Below are positions 18,642 to 25,490 of a DNA stretch of 27,671 nt, piece by piece. Every line of letters starts with the position of its first letter. The stretch's first letter is position 1. The stretch is from NCBI GenBank assembly GCA_017551845.1, contig JAFZKR010000156.1:1-27671 (forward strand), given 5' to 3'. The notes beneath the pieces were generated by a model. It did no database searches. It worked only from the letters and a program-made list of their open reading frames with translations, and was not told where the DNA came from. A program made the translations under genes and the position numbers. The DNA is from Bacteroidaceae bacterium (GTDB lineage Bacteria > Bacteroidota > Bacteroidia > Bacteroidales > Bacteroidaceae).

Positions 18642-19546
18642 ATCTTCTCCGCTATTCTCAGTTTGGCACTCCGGGAACGTGGATTCGAAGCCTGTTCTCC
18701 GGCATCGGGAACCACCGGTTTTCCCACACTGCGCAACGGGACCTCCCTATTACCCCAAAAATCCGTCTTCACCTCACCTTCTATGTTACCGCTCTTCATC
18801 AGGTTCTTCACCATACGGTCCTCAATGGAATGATAGGTTATCACCACAAGCCGGCCACCCTTGTCAAGAAGTTCCACAGCAGAGCATAGCATCTCCTTCA
18901 AAGCGTCAACCTCATGGTTGACTTCCATCCTGATTGCCTGGAACACTTTGGCAAGCTCCTTCTTTTCCCGCTCACGCCCTATCTCAGGACGGACAGCCTC
19001 CACAAGTTCCGTGACAGTCTCTATCCTCCTGTTTGCGCGATATCGCACCACTGCCCTCGCTATCTGGCGGCCGTTGTAGAGTTCGCCATACAGTTGGAAC
19101 AGCCGGGAGAGGTTCTCTTCAGTATAATCATTGAGCACATCGGCCGCCCGCAATCCCTCCTTTTGGTTCATACGCATGTCCGCAGGACCGTCAAACCGGA
19201 ACGAAAAACCACGGGAGCTGTCATCGAAATGATGCCATGAAACCCCCAGGTCGGCCAAAATGCCGTTCAAGCGCTCATGACCGTACCAGCGCATGAAATT
19301 GCGCATGTAACGGAAATTACCGTAAACGAAAGTGAAACGTGGATCTTGAGGAACGTTATCTGCCGCATCGGCATCCTGATCAAATCCGTACAGGAGTCCC
19401 TTGGTACTCAGACGTGACAAAATTTCGCGGGAATGGCCACCTCCGCCGAACGTGGCATCGGCATATACCCCGTCAGGGTCGGTAACGAGTCCGTCTATAC
19501 TCTGCTTAAGAAGGACCGGTACGTGATATGTCCCTTTAGTGTCCAA
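18638..19546 (-). CDS. rsmH: 16S rRNA (cytosine-1402 N4) methyltransferase
   Basis: RsmH (MraW) methylates N4 of C1402 in 16S rRNA with S-adenosylmethionine. The 302-residue protein has the N-terminal HVPVLLKQSIDGL, SAM motif I ADATFGGGGHS (29-39), GFDQDADA, LADLGVSWHHFDDSSRGFSFR, FQAIRMEVNHEVDAL, and the C-terminal SNPRSRSAKLRIAEK. The start appears to be TTG at 19546: no in-frame ATG or GTG lies between the mraZ stop and the conserved HVPVLL. An AGGGGAG stretch just upstream is Shine-Dalgarno-like but only 2 bases from the TTG. It overlaps ftsL by 4 bases. Confidence 0.93.
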   Translation of the reverse strand: MDTKGTYHVPVLLKQSIDGLVTDPDGVYADATFGGGGHSREILSRLSTKGLLYGFDQDADAADNVPQDPRFTFVYGNFRYMRNFMRWYGHERLNGILADLGVSWHHFDDSSRGFSFRFDGPADMRMNQKEGLRAADVLNDYTEENLSRLFQLYGELYNGRQIARAVVRYRANRRIETVTELVEAVRPEIGREREKKELAKVFQAIRMEVNHEVDALKEMLCSAVELLDKGGRLVVITYHSIEDRMVKNLMKSGNIEGEVKTDFWGNREVPLRSVGKPVVPDAGEQASNPRSRSAKLRIAEKI

Positions 19547-19571
19547 TTCTCCCCTATGTATTTTGATAGTA

Positions 19572-20027
19572 TCACTCTGTCATGAACTGTTTAAGACTCT
19601 CGGCAAACTCATCATCATTCAGGAATACCTGACCGTTCTCCTGCCCGGCTGCCTTCAACGCCCATATCTCAATTGTCTGCTCCATGCCTACGAACAGGAC
19701 ATCCTGGTCTATCCCTACCCTTTCAAGCAACTGCTTGGGCAGAAGTATCCTCCCGTTAGCATCAAGCTGTACCTCCTGAGCTTCAGACACAAGTTTCCGA
19801 TAGACCAACTGCTGGTTGCCGTCAAAACGGTTCAGACGGGTACGCACCTTGGCAATCTCCTCCTCCCACCGGGCTGCAGTATAAACCACAAGACAGTCCT
19901 CAAAATAATCTTTGCGGACCACCAGCGTCTGCTGACCTGACTGCTGCAGGAGACGACGGAAACCAGCAGGCATAAACACCCTGTTCTTGGAATCCAGACG
20001 TGCCGGATATTGGCCTATGAAACTCAT
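19572..20027 (-). CDS. mraZ: MraZ, transcriptional regulator of the dcw cluster
   Basis: MraZ is a DNA-binding protein of the AbrB/SpoVT type that recognises direct repeats in its own promoter. The 151-residue sequence has the two tandem swapped-hairpin halves: FIGQYPARLDSKNRVFMPAGFR (3-24) and EVQLDANGRILLPKQLLERVG (about 85-105), each with the DxxGR/NR-(3)-P pattern. As usual it is the first gene of the cluster. Three AAAGTGG repeats lie upstream. Its 5' untranslated leader would be about 20 bases from the inferred start point. Confidence 0.94.
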   Translation of the reverse strand: MSFIGQYPARLDSKNRVFMPAGFRRLLQQSGQQTLVVRKDYFEDCLVVYTAARWEEEIAKVRTRLNRFDGNQQLVYRKLVSEAQEVQLDANGRILLPKQLLERVGIDQDVLFVGMEQTIEIWALKAAGQENGQVFLNDDEFAESLKQFMTE

Positions 20028-20053
20028 TTTTGCCGATAATCTATATTCGGTTT

Positions 20054-20061
20054 CAAAGTTA
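20054..20061 (-). promoter_or_regulatory. dcw cluster promoter -7 element
   Basis: On the minus strand this reads TAACTTTG, an exact TAnnTTTG match, 26 bases before the mraZ ATG. The expected -33 position (about 20081-20084) has no TTTG and lies within the MraZ repeat array. Confidence 0.6.
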
Positions 20062-20073
20062 AATAAAAATCAC

Positions 20074-20100
20074 CCACTTTAACCCACTTTGCTCCACTTT
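20074..20100 (-). promoter_or_regulatory. MraZ operator: three AAAGTGG repeats at 10-bp period
   Basis: On the minus strand, AAAGTGG occurs at 20100-20094, 20090-20084 and 20080-20074, with 3-base spacers, so the repeats fall on one face of the helix. Published MraZ sites are short GTG-containing direct repeats of this kind in the mraZ promoter (TGGG-type in E. coli, AAAGTG-type in Mycoplasma). The array begins 12 bases upstream of the -7 box and covers the -33 region, which suggests that bound MraZ would block polymerase (inferred). Confidence 0.75.
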
Positions 20101-20155
20101 TTAAATAAAAAAGTTATAAACAATCTGTTGACAACCCGGTTGATTACTAATAAAA

Positions 20156-20195
20156 AATAGGCCTTAACCAGTCCAGACGCCGGTTCAGGCCTATT
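20156..20195 (-). terminator. Terminator of the SulP gene
   Basis: AATAGGCCT (20156-20164) pairs exactly with AGGCCTATT (20187-20195), and an inner AACC/GGTT pair extends the stem. On the minus strand the hairpin is followed by TTTTTTATT. It lies between the SulP stop and the mraZ operator and separates the two units. Confidence 0.82.
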
Positions 20196-20237
20196 AAATA
20201 CGTTTATAGTTATGTAGAAAAAGCAATAACAAAGTTC

Positions 20238-21917
20238 TCACTCCCGGGCAAGAATCTCCTCGGCGCGTTTAAGAGCGATGTTGATGTGACTGCATATATT
20301 CTCCTTGCCCACTATATCATCCATTCCCGCATCCTCAATAACCTTCATGACCTGAGGATTAACGCCCGAAAGTACCACCTTGACACCCATCTGAGAGCAC
20401 ATCCGGCACATGTTGGACAGGTTATGTACACCGGTGGAATCAATGAACGGAACCTTTCGCATACGTATAATGCGGACTTTGGCGCGACCACCCATATCAC
20501 CCATCATCTCCTCGAACTTGTTTCCTATCCCGAAGAAATACGGACCGTTAATCTCATACACCTTGACACCCTCAGGTATAATCAGATGGTCAAGATTACC
20601 CTGCACGTCCGAATCAGCTGTCGGATCAATCTCGTCACTCAAAACTGACACGTTCGTTGTCTCGGCCATGCGCCTCATGCAGAGCAGGCAGGCAATCAGC
20701 ACACCAACTTCGATTGCTACTGTCAAGTCGAATATCACTGTCAGGAAAAATGTGACAAGCAATACGATGATATCGGATTTGGGATTCTTGAGAATGGCCT
20801 TGAAACTGCGCCACTCACTCATGTTATATGATACCACCACAAGAATACCGGCCAGGCAAGCCATAGGGATGAATTTGACAAGAGGCATGAGGAACAGATA
20901 GATGAGTGCCAGCACTATGGCATGGGCTATGCCGGCCACAGGAGTCCGTCCTCCGTTGTTGATATTTGTCATAGTACGGGCAATGGCACCTGTGGCAGGT
21001 ATTCCGCCTATCAGCGGCGACACCATATTGGCAATACCCTGTGCCACAAGCTCCTGGTTGCTGTCGTGACGGTCACCTATCACACCGTCGGCCACAGCTG
21101 CCGAGAGCAGTGACTCTATGGCACCGAGCATAGCTATGACCATTGCCGGTTGAGCCAGATGGGTAATGCTCTCCCAGTTCAGCCTCGGCACCTCAGCCTG
21201 AGGCAGTTCAGAGTTTATAGAGAAACGGTCACCTATGGTCTCTATCCCCTCCACGCCAATGCTGCGCAATATAAGGCATACGACTGTCATTAAGATGATC
21301 GCCACCAGCGAGCCCGGCAGTTTACGGCTCAGTTTCGGGGTGAAAACTATTATCAGGATACTGACCACGCCTATCAACAGGGACCACCAGCTCACAGTAT
21401 CAAAATGCCTGAAATAGACAGCCCATTTGTCAATGAACCCCGCCGGAACGCTCTCGATCTGAAGTCCGAACAGGTCCTTTATCTGTGTTGCGAATATTGT
21501 CAGTGCAATACCACTCGTAAAGCCCACTACTATCGGATAAGGAATGTATTTGATAATAGTTCCCAGATGTAGCAATCCCATCAGAATAAGGAACGCGCCC
21601 GCCATAAACGTAGCAATGCAGAGCCCGCTCATCCCGTAATCCTGTATGATTCCATAGACAATCACGATGAAAGCTCCGGTGGGACCGCCTATCTGAACCT
21701 TGCTGCCACCAAAGAAAGAGATGATGAAACCTGCCACAATAGCAGTGAGAATACCCGCCTCGGGAGTAGCTCCCGATGCAATACCGAACGCAATGGCAAG
21801 CGGAAGAGCCACAATACCCACAATTACACCTGCAAGCAGGTCCTGAACTAAAGTCTGTTTGTCATAACCGTTCTTCAGAGTCGAGAACAGTTTGGGTTGG
21901 AAACCTCTGAAATGCAT
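20238..21917 (-). CDS. SulP-family anion transporter with STAS domain
   Basis: SulP proteins carry sulfate, bicarbonate or other anions across the inner membrane, often with Na+ or H+. The protein of about 559 residues has a multi-helix core starting DLLAGVIVGIVALPLAIAFGIASGATPEAG, with GGSKVQIGGPTGAF, YIPYPIVVGFTSGIA and GGIPATGAIARTMTNINNGGRTPVAGI, the family core motifs. The cytoplasmic STAS domain (about 440-555) carries VPFIDSTGVHNL (DSTG 493-496). The substrate cannot be read from the sequence; no carbonic anhydrase or sulfate gene lies nearby. An ATG at 21953 would add 12 residues, but the start at 21917 (MHFRGFQPKLFSTLKN) matches the usual N-terminus. A terminator follows. Confidence 0.9.
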   Translation of the reverse strand: MHFRGFQPKLFSTLKNGYDKQTLVQDLLAGVIVGIVALPLAIAFGIASGATPEAGILTAIVAGFIISFFGGSKVQIGGPTGAFIVIVYGIIQDYGMSGLCIATFMAGAFLILMGLLHLGTIIKYIPYPIVVGFTSGIALTIFATQIKDLFGLQIESVPAGFIDKWAVYFRHFDTVSWWSLLIGVVSILIIVFTPKLSRKLPGSLVAIILMTVVCLILRSIGVEGIETIGDRFSINSELPQAEVPRLNWESITHLAQPAMVIAMLGAIESLLSAAVADGVIGDRHDSNQELVAQGIANMVSPLIGGIPATGAIARTMTNINNGGRTPVAGIAHAIVLALIYLFLMPLVKFIPMACLAGILVVVSYNMSEWRSFKAILKNPKSDIIVLLVTFFLTVIFDLTVAIEVGVLIACLLCMRRMAETTNVSVLSDEIDPTADSDVQGNLDHLIIPEGVKVYEINGPYFFGIGNKFEEMMGDMGGRAKVRIIRMRKVPFIDSTGVHNLSNMCRMCSQMGVKVVLSGVNPQVMKVIEDAGMDDIVGKENICSHINIALKRAEEILARE

Positions 21918-21980
21918 AATGTTAACATCATTTTGCCGGCCATTTACCGGCATTTGTTCATATAACTACTTTTTCAGCCG

Positions 21981-21988
21981 CAAAATTA
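21981..21988 (-). promoter_or_regulatory. SulP gene promoter -7 element
   Basis: The minus strand reads TAATTTTG, an exact TAnnTTTG match, 27 bases before the upstream ATG (21953) and 63 before the preferred ATG (21917). The -33 position reads TTAC at a 19-base spacing, which is a poor match. Confidence 0.5.
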
Positions 21989-22111
21989 CACTTTTCCAGC
22001 CCACGTTGTAACAGAATCGCCTTTTTGACATACATATTATTGTCACTATTATACATTTTTAACCCGAAGGATAACTATGAAGTTTTCTGCAAAAGACGAA
22101 AGGACTAAAAA

Positions 22112-22144
22112 ATTGCCGCAGCACCTTTACGGTACTGCGGCAAT
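22112..22144 (-). terminator. Terminator of the secreted hydrolase gene
   Basis: ATTGCCGCAG (22112-22121) pairs exactly with CTGCGGCAAT (22135-22144) around a short loop, which may add an inner ACC/GGT pairing. On the minus strand the stem is followed by TTTTTTAG. It begins 18 bases after the hydrolase stop codon. The rest of 21989-22111 shows no gene. Confidence 0.85.
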
Positions 22145-22162
22145 CATCTCTTAATGTATTTT

Positions 22163-23218
22163 TTATTTCTTTGCTTTGGCGCGCTGGGCGTTCAGGAAGT
22201 CAACCATCTTCTTGAGGTTCTCCTCAGTGTACATGGCGGCACCGCCGTGGCTGCCCTCGGGTACGCGTACTATGTAGCTCTCTACACCGGCCTTCTGCAT
22301 CTCGTCATAGAGACGCTGGCTTACGCATGATGCTACTATAGGATCTGAATCACCGTGGAACATGTAACCGGCTACGTCATTCTTGTCCAGGAAACCGGTT
22401 GCGCTCAGCAGCACGAAGTTGTCCTCGTTACCCTCCTTGGGCAGACCGATGAGCTGCTCCTCGGGTGTATTGCCAGCGCCGCCGAATATCATAGCGTTAC
22501 CGCAATCCATGTGCAGGAGCTCTGTGGGACCTGACCAGTCGCAGAAAGCGTTTACATAGCTTGACTCCTTGTTGTAGGGGCCTACGTTACCCTCAATGTC
22601 ATACTCGGCCTTGCCGTGCTTGGCAACCTTTACGTTGTTTGACAGAGCGGTAACTGCTGACAGATGACCGCCTGATGAGAAACCTGAAGTTGCGATGAAT
22701 GAGGTATCGAACTTGTACTTGTCGGCGTTAGCGCGGATAAAGCGGATAACGGCCTTGATATCGTTCACCTGTGCGGGCCACTTGGCGTCACCTATTGAAC
22801 GGTGGTTGGGGCAAACTACTGCATAACCGGCATTGAGCAGAGCCTGACCGATGGTGCTGATGTCAGCCATACCCTTTGAACTGTTGCTGCCCCATGCGCT
22901 GCCGTAGATGTGTACAACTACAGGATACTTGTCCTTAACTTCCTTGGGCAGATAGATGTCAAGCATGTGATAGACCTGACCGTCATCACCGGCGTAGTTG
23001 ATGTCAGTGAATTTCTCGGAGCACTCAACCTGAGCGCCGCCCTGAGGACCGCCGAATCCGCCCATGCCGCCGAATCCGCCCATCGGCATACCGCCGCCGA
23101 ATCCGCCGCCACCCATTGGGGGCATACCGCCACCTGGGAATCCACCACCGCCCGGGAACTGGGCAAAACATGTAAGCGACATAATGACAGCCGCAGCAAT
23201 AAGAATTTTTCTCTTCAT
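22163..23218 (-). CDS. Secreted alpha/beta-hydrolase (esterase/lipase type) with Gly/Met/Pro-rich N-terminus
   Basis: The 351-residue protein has a signal peptide (1-20, MKRKILIAAAVIMSLTCFAQ, probable cleavage after Q20 or A19), so it acts outside the inner membrane. Residues 21-62 are almost only Gly, Met, Pro and Phe in GGFGG/GGMP-like repeats. The hydrolase fold follows: LDIYLPK, VVHIYGSAWGSNS (the HGGxW-like oxyanion region, diverged), nucleophile S181 in GFSSGGH, acid D292 in HGDSDPIV, and H324 in GSHGG. This resembles the esterase/lipase group that includes many Bacteroidetes deacetylases and xylan-associated esterases, but the substrate is unknown. It has its own terminator and no glycoside hydrolase neighbour. 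Confidence 0.85.
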   Translation of the reverse strand: MKRKILIAAAVIMSLTCFAQFPGGGGFPGGGMPPMGGGGFGGGMPMGGFGGMGGFGGPQGGAQVECSEKFTDINYAGDDGQVYHMLDIYLPKEVKDKYPVVVHIYGSAWGSNSSKGMADISTIGQALLNAGYAVVCPNHRSIGDAKWPAQVNDIKAVIRFIRANADKYKFDTSFIATSGFSSGGHLSAVTALSNNVKVAKHGKAEYDIEGNVGPYNKESSYVNAFCDWSGPTELLHMDCGNAMIFGGAGNTPEEQLIGLPKEGNEDNFVLLSATGFLDKNDVAGYMFHGDSDPIVASCVSQRLYDEMQKAGVESYIVRVPEGSHGGAAMYTEENLKKMVDFLNAQRAKAKK

Positions 23219-23272
23219 TTTGTTATGAATTTATTGGTTGAAATAATTAGTATCACTTTTCTTTACTAATAC

Positions 23273-23284
23273 TCTATTAATAGA
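23273..23284. promoter_or_regulatory. 12-bp palindrome upstream of the secreted hydrolase
   Basis: TCTATTAATAGA is a perfect palindrome 55 bases before the hydrolase ATG. A TAACTTTA at 23286-23293 (minus) is a one-mismatch -7 box just upstream of it, so the palindrome would lie near the transcription start. It could be an operator, or chance in an AT-rich spacer. Confidence 0.25.
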
Positions 23285-23334
23285 ATAAAGTTAAATGTTA
23301 AAAGAGTGTACGGGCAGTTTTCAGTATCATTTTT

Positions 23335-23817
23335 TCAGAAAATAATATAAAACATCATCGTTATTGTCGTAATGAGCTTGATTCCGGTTCCGGCCATCAC
23401 TCCTGCAAATGCGCCCAAAGCCGATTTGAATGAAGCTCCCGCCTCTTTTTTTCCGAAAACCAGTTCACCGATGAGTGCACCCAGGAAACAGCCCGCAATC
23501 ATTCCAATGGCCTGGAATATTATCCCTGCAAGCAGTCCTATCATGGCACCCCAGCTGCCCGCTTTCGAACCTCCTGCAAGTCTTGTAAACCTAGCAGGAA
23601 TGACGTAATCCAGTATTGTCACAATAATTGTTATTCCCAGCCACACCAGGAGGCAGGTAAGTGTAATCTCATTGTCACTCTCAGCAATCCTGCGGCCGAA
23701 GAATGCCAGCAAGAGGCCGGTCCAGCTAATGGGAGGACCCGGCAGGCCGGGAACAATACTGCCTATTATCCCCACAATTCCCAGAATAACGGCAAAAACT
23801 ATGAATGCGGTTGACAT
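23335..23817 (-). CDS. DUF456 family membrane protein
   Basis: This 160-residue protein is almost wholly hydrophobic, with about four membrane segments (near 4-22, 52-74, 86-112 and 131-158). The N-terminal IVGSIVPGLPGPPISWTGLLL-like stretch and the Gly/Ala-rich repeats (GSWGAMIGLLAGIIF, GMIAGCFLGALIGEL, ALGAFAGVMAGTGIK) match the DUF456 family. Its molecular role is unknown. It is divergent from the DUF3109 gene and separated from the secreted hydrolase by 116 AT-rich bases, so the two may not share a transcript. Confidence 0.85.
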   Translation of the reverse strand: MSTAFIVFAVILGIVGIIGSIVPGLPGPPISWTGLLLAFFGRRIAESDNEITLTCLLVWLGITIIVTILDYVIPARFTRLAGGSKAGSWGAMIGLLAGIIFQAIGMIAGCFLGALIGELVFGKKEAGASFKSALGAFAGVMAGTGIKLITTITMMFYIIF

Positions 23818-23848
23818 AGTCTGACTATTTTTGTCCCGCTAAGATAGA

Positions 23849-23866
23849 CAAAAATGATTATTTTTG
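23849..23866. promoter_or_regulatory. Symmetric divergent promoter elements
   Basis: CAAAAAT and ATTTTTG form a 7-bp inverted repeat around GATT. Rightward, TATTTTTG (23859-23866) is an exact TAnnTTTG box 29 bases before the DUF3109 ATG. Leftward, CATTTTTG (23856-23849) is a one-mismatch box 31 bases before the DUF456 ATG. A second TATTTTTG lies at 23826-23833 (+). No -33 element was recognised for either side. Confidence 0.45.
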
Positions 23867-23895
23867 CACATTGAAGAGTCTCTTACTTGACAGGG

Positions 23896-24477
23896 ATGGT
23901 TCAGATTAGGGATACGATAGTGTCACTTGACGTGATTACCAAGGAGTTCTGCTGTGACCTCAGGAAGTGTCACGGAGCCTGTTGCGTGGAGGGCGATGCA
24001 GGCGCACCTGTCACTCCCGATGAAATTGCACAGATTGAGAACCTCCTTCCTGTCATAAACGATATGCTTTCAGCCGATGCTCTCAAGGCCATAGAGGAGA
24101 GAGGCATTGCCTATCCTGACCCTGAAGGTGAGCTTGTCACACAGATTGTCAACGGCAAGGATTGTGTCTTTACCTGCCATGATGATACCGGATGTTGCTA
24201 TTGTGCTATTGAGAAGGCATATCGTGATGGCAAGGTGAGTTTCATGAAGCCTGTTTCCTGCCACCTCTATCCCATCCGAGTAAAGAAGCTCGGTGATTAT
24301 TGGGGGCTGAACTTCGACCGTTGGGATGTGTGCAGCGCGGCGAGGATCAAGGGACAGCGGGAGCATATTCCTGTTTACCGTTATCTCAAAGAACCGCTTG
24401 TCCGGCGTTTCGGGAAGGATTGGTATGATGAACTTGAGTTCACGGTGGAAGAGATGAAGAGACAGAACATTATTTGA
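23896..24477 (+). CDS. DUF3109 family cysteine-rich protein
   Basis: This 193-residue cytosolic protein matches the DUF3109 family, common in Bacteroidetes: MVQIRDTIVSLDVITKEFCCDL, GDAGAPVTPDE, NGKDCVFTC, CAIEKAYRDGK, KPVSCHLYPIR, and LNFDRWDVCSAA. It has twelve cysteines, at 19, 20, 25, 29, 30, 90, 94, 100, 101, 103, 122 and 146. The clusters recall the Cys-rich metal-binding YkgJ/UPF0153 type, so an iron-sulfur or zinc site is plausible but not shown. A TTG at 23887 lies in frame upstream; the ATG at 23896 gives the usual family N-terminus. The lipoprotein gene follows after 21 bases, probably in the same operon. Confidence 0.88.
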   Translation: MVQIRDTIVSLDVITKEFCCDLRKCHGACCVEGDAGAPVTPDEIAQIENLLPVINDMLSADALKAIEERGIAYPDPEGELVTQIVNGKDCVFTCHDDTGCCYCAIEKAYRDGKVSFMKPVSCHLYPIRVKKLGDYWGLNFDRWDVCSAARIKGQREHIPVYRYLKEPLVRRFGKDWYDELEFTVEEMKRQNII

Positions 24478-24498
24478 CATCAATAAGCATCAGCATAT

Positions 24499-25236
24499 AT
24501 GAAAAGGACTTTTATATACGTGATACTGCTCTCTGTGGCGGTAACCGGATGTTCCCCAAAGAGATACCATGAACCCGCATTCGGAGGGTTGAAGGGAAAG
24601 GTGGAGAGTGTCAAGACCTGGTACCTTATGCCTGAGTTGTGGCGTTCAGGAACAAGCAAGTCGTTTATTGAGTATATTACGGTAGCCGCTTACGACCCAT
24701 CGGGCCACGAGATATGTTCAGCCCTTCTTGACAGCCTGGAGAACATACAGTCCGAGGCTGTGAACATATTTGATAATAACCTGTGCATACGAAGCACGGA
24801 AAAATCATACGGACTGCTTACAGGAGAACTTTCGATAGTGTCGGTCAAAGGCAGCGTGTTTGAATATGATTACACGGCAGCCAACAAGACGACCCGCCTT
24901 AGCATAAAGGAGAGATACAGGTTCAACAGAAGCCGTACAGTGATAAGCGAGGACGGAAAGCCTGTAAGTGAACGGTTCATACGCACCGACCGTTACGGTT
25001 ATCCTGTGGAGGTAACTGTCAAAGACCTGGTAAAAGGAATCGAGACGCGTGACGTGAATACCTACGATGAGTCTCACAACATAGTTGAAAAGCACTCGAT
25101 AACACCTGATGGCGAGGAGGTTCTGTTTACTTCCTATACCAAGTTCGACGAGAAAGGCAACTGGATAGAGGCTATCGTGGTCAATAAGTACAATCTTCCG
25201 GTAAATGATTTGTACCGTGAAATCAAATACTGGTAG
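24499..25236 (+). CDS. Putative lipoprotein of unknown function
   Basis: This 245-residue protein starts with a lipoprotein signal peptide, MKRTFIYVILLSVAVTGC, with the lipobox VTGC and lipidated C18. The mature part has repeated Tyr/Asp/Gly-containing strand-like units (YDPSGHE, RTDRYGYPVEVTVKD, NTYDESHNIVEKHSITPDGEE, KFDEKGNWIEAIVV). They recall the YD-like repeats of many Bacteroidetes surface lipoproteins that read out as 'YDxxGN'. No catalytic motif is visible and the function is not recognised. It follows the DUF3109 gene on the same strand. Confidence 0.75.
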   Translation: MKRTFIYVILLSVAVTGCSPKRYHEPAFGGLKGKVESVKTWYLMPELWRSGTSKSFIEYITVAAYDPSGHEICSALLDSLENIQSEAVNIFDNNLCIRSTEKSYGLLTGELSIVSVKGSVFEYDYTAANKTTRLSIKERYRFNRSRTVISEDGKPVSERFIRTDRYGYPVEVTVKDLVKGIETRDVNTYDESHNIVEKHSITPDGEEVLFTSYTKFDEKGNWIEAIVVNKYNLPVNDLYREIKYW

Positions 25237-25265
25237 AATTGGTGTCGAATTTAAAAAAATAGTAG

Positions 25266-25273
25266 TACCTTCG
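25266..25273 (+). promoter_or_regulatory. Possible promoter of the tRNA-Val pair
   Basis: TACCTTCG differs from TAnnTTTG by one base, as the recO box does. It lies 28 bases before the first tRNA-Val. No TTTG is found at the standard distance; TTGG at 25239-25242 is 23 bases away. Confidence 0.35.
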
Positions 25274-25301
25274 CATCCGCGTTCCGGAAGGGACACTGCG
25301 G

Positions 25302-25376
25302 GTTTCGTTAGCTCAGCCGGTTCAGAGCGCTTGCTTCACACGCAAGAGGTCCGCGGTTCGAATCCGCGACGAAACA
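25302..25376 (+). tRNA. tRNA-Val (CAC)
   Basis: The 75-nt gene has acceptor arms GTTTCGT and ACGAAAC plus discriminator A, D stem GCTC/GAGC, and anticodon stem CTTGC/GCAAG closing TTCACAC. The anticodon is therefore CAC (codon GUG). The T arm is CGCGG-TTCGAAT-CCGCG. All stems pair fully. No CCA is encoded. Confidence 0.93.
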
Positions 25377-25386
25377 CTTCTTTCCA

Positions 25387-25461
25387 GATCCTTTAGCTCA
25401 GTTGGTTTAGAGCGCTTGCTTGACAGGCAAGAGGTCAGCAGTTCAAATCTGCTAAGGATCA
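25387..25461 (+). tRNA. tRNA-Val (GAC)
   Basis: The 75-nt gene has acceptor arms GATCCTT and AAGGATC plus discriminator A. The anticodon stem CTTGC/GCAAG closes a TTGACAG loop, giving anticodon GAC (codons GUC and GUU). The T arm is CAGCA-GTTCAAATC-TGCT-type with a complete stem. It lies 10 bases after tRNA-Val(CAC), with an almost identical D arm and anticodon stem. Confidence 0.93.
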
Positions 25462-25488
25462 CAAACGGGTGGTTTCGCCACCCGTTTG
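25462..25488. terminator. Hairpin terminator between tRNA-Val and nhaA
   Basis: CAAACGGGTGG (25462-25472) pairs perfectly over 11 bp with CCACCCGTTTG (25478-25488) around TTTCG. It directly follows the last tRNA base and lies 2 bases past the nhaA stop. The T-tract on the plus side is weak (CATTATTC), and on the minus side there is none. Confidence 0.7.
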
Positions 25489-25490
25489 CA

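Noticed and set aside
20111..20119. TTATAAACA, loosely like a DnaA box, in an AT-rich spacer
   Set aside because: It has two mismatches to the consensus, with no second box or origin-type gene context, so it does not support a replication origin.
22077..22154. Plus-strand frame of 25 codons starting ATGAAGTTTTCTGC
   Set aside because: It runs through the terminator hairpin of the opposite-strand hydrolase gene, has no clear promoter, and resembles no known small protein.
23033..23158. GCC/CCG-rich repeated DNA as a possible CRISPR or tandem-repeat array
   Set aside because: The repetition is in frame and encodes the Gly/Met/Pro-rich stretch of the hydrolase; units are short and irregular, without spacers.
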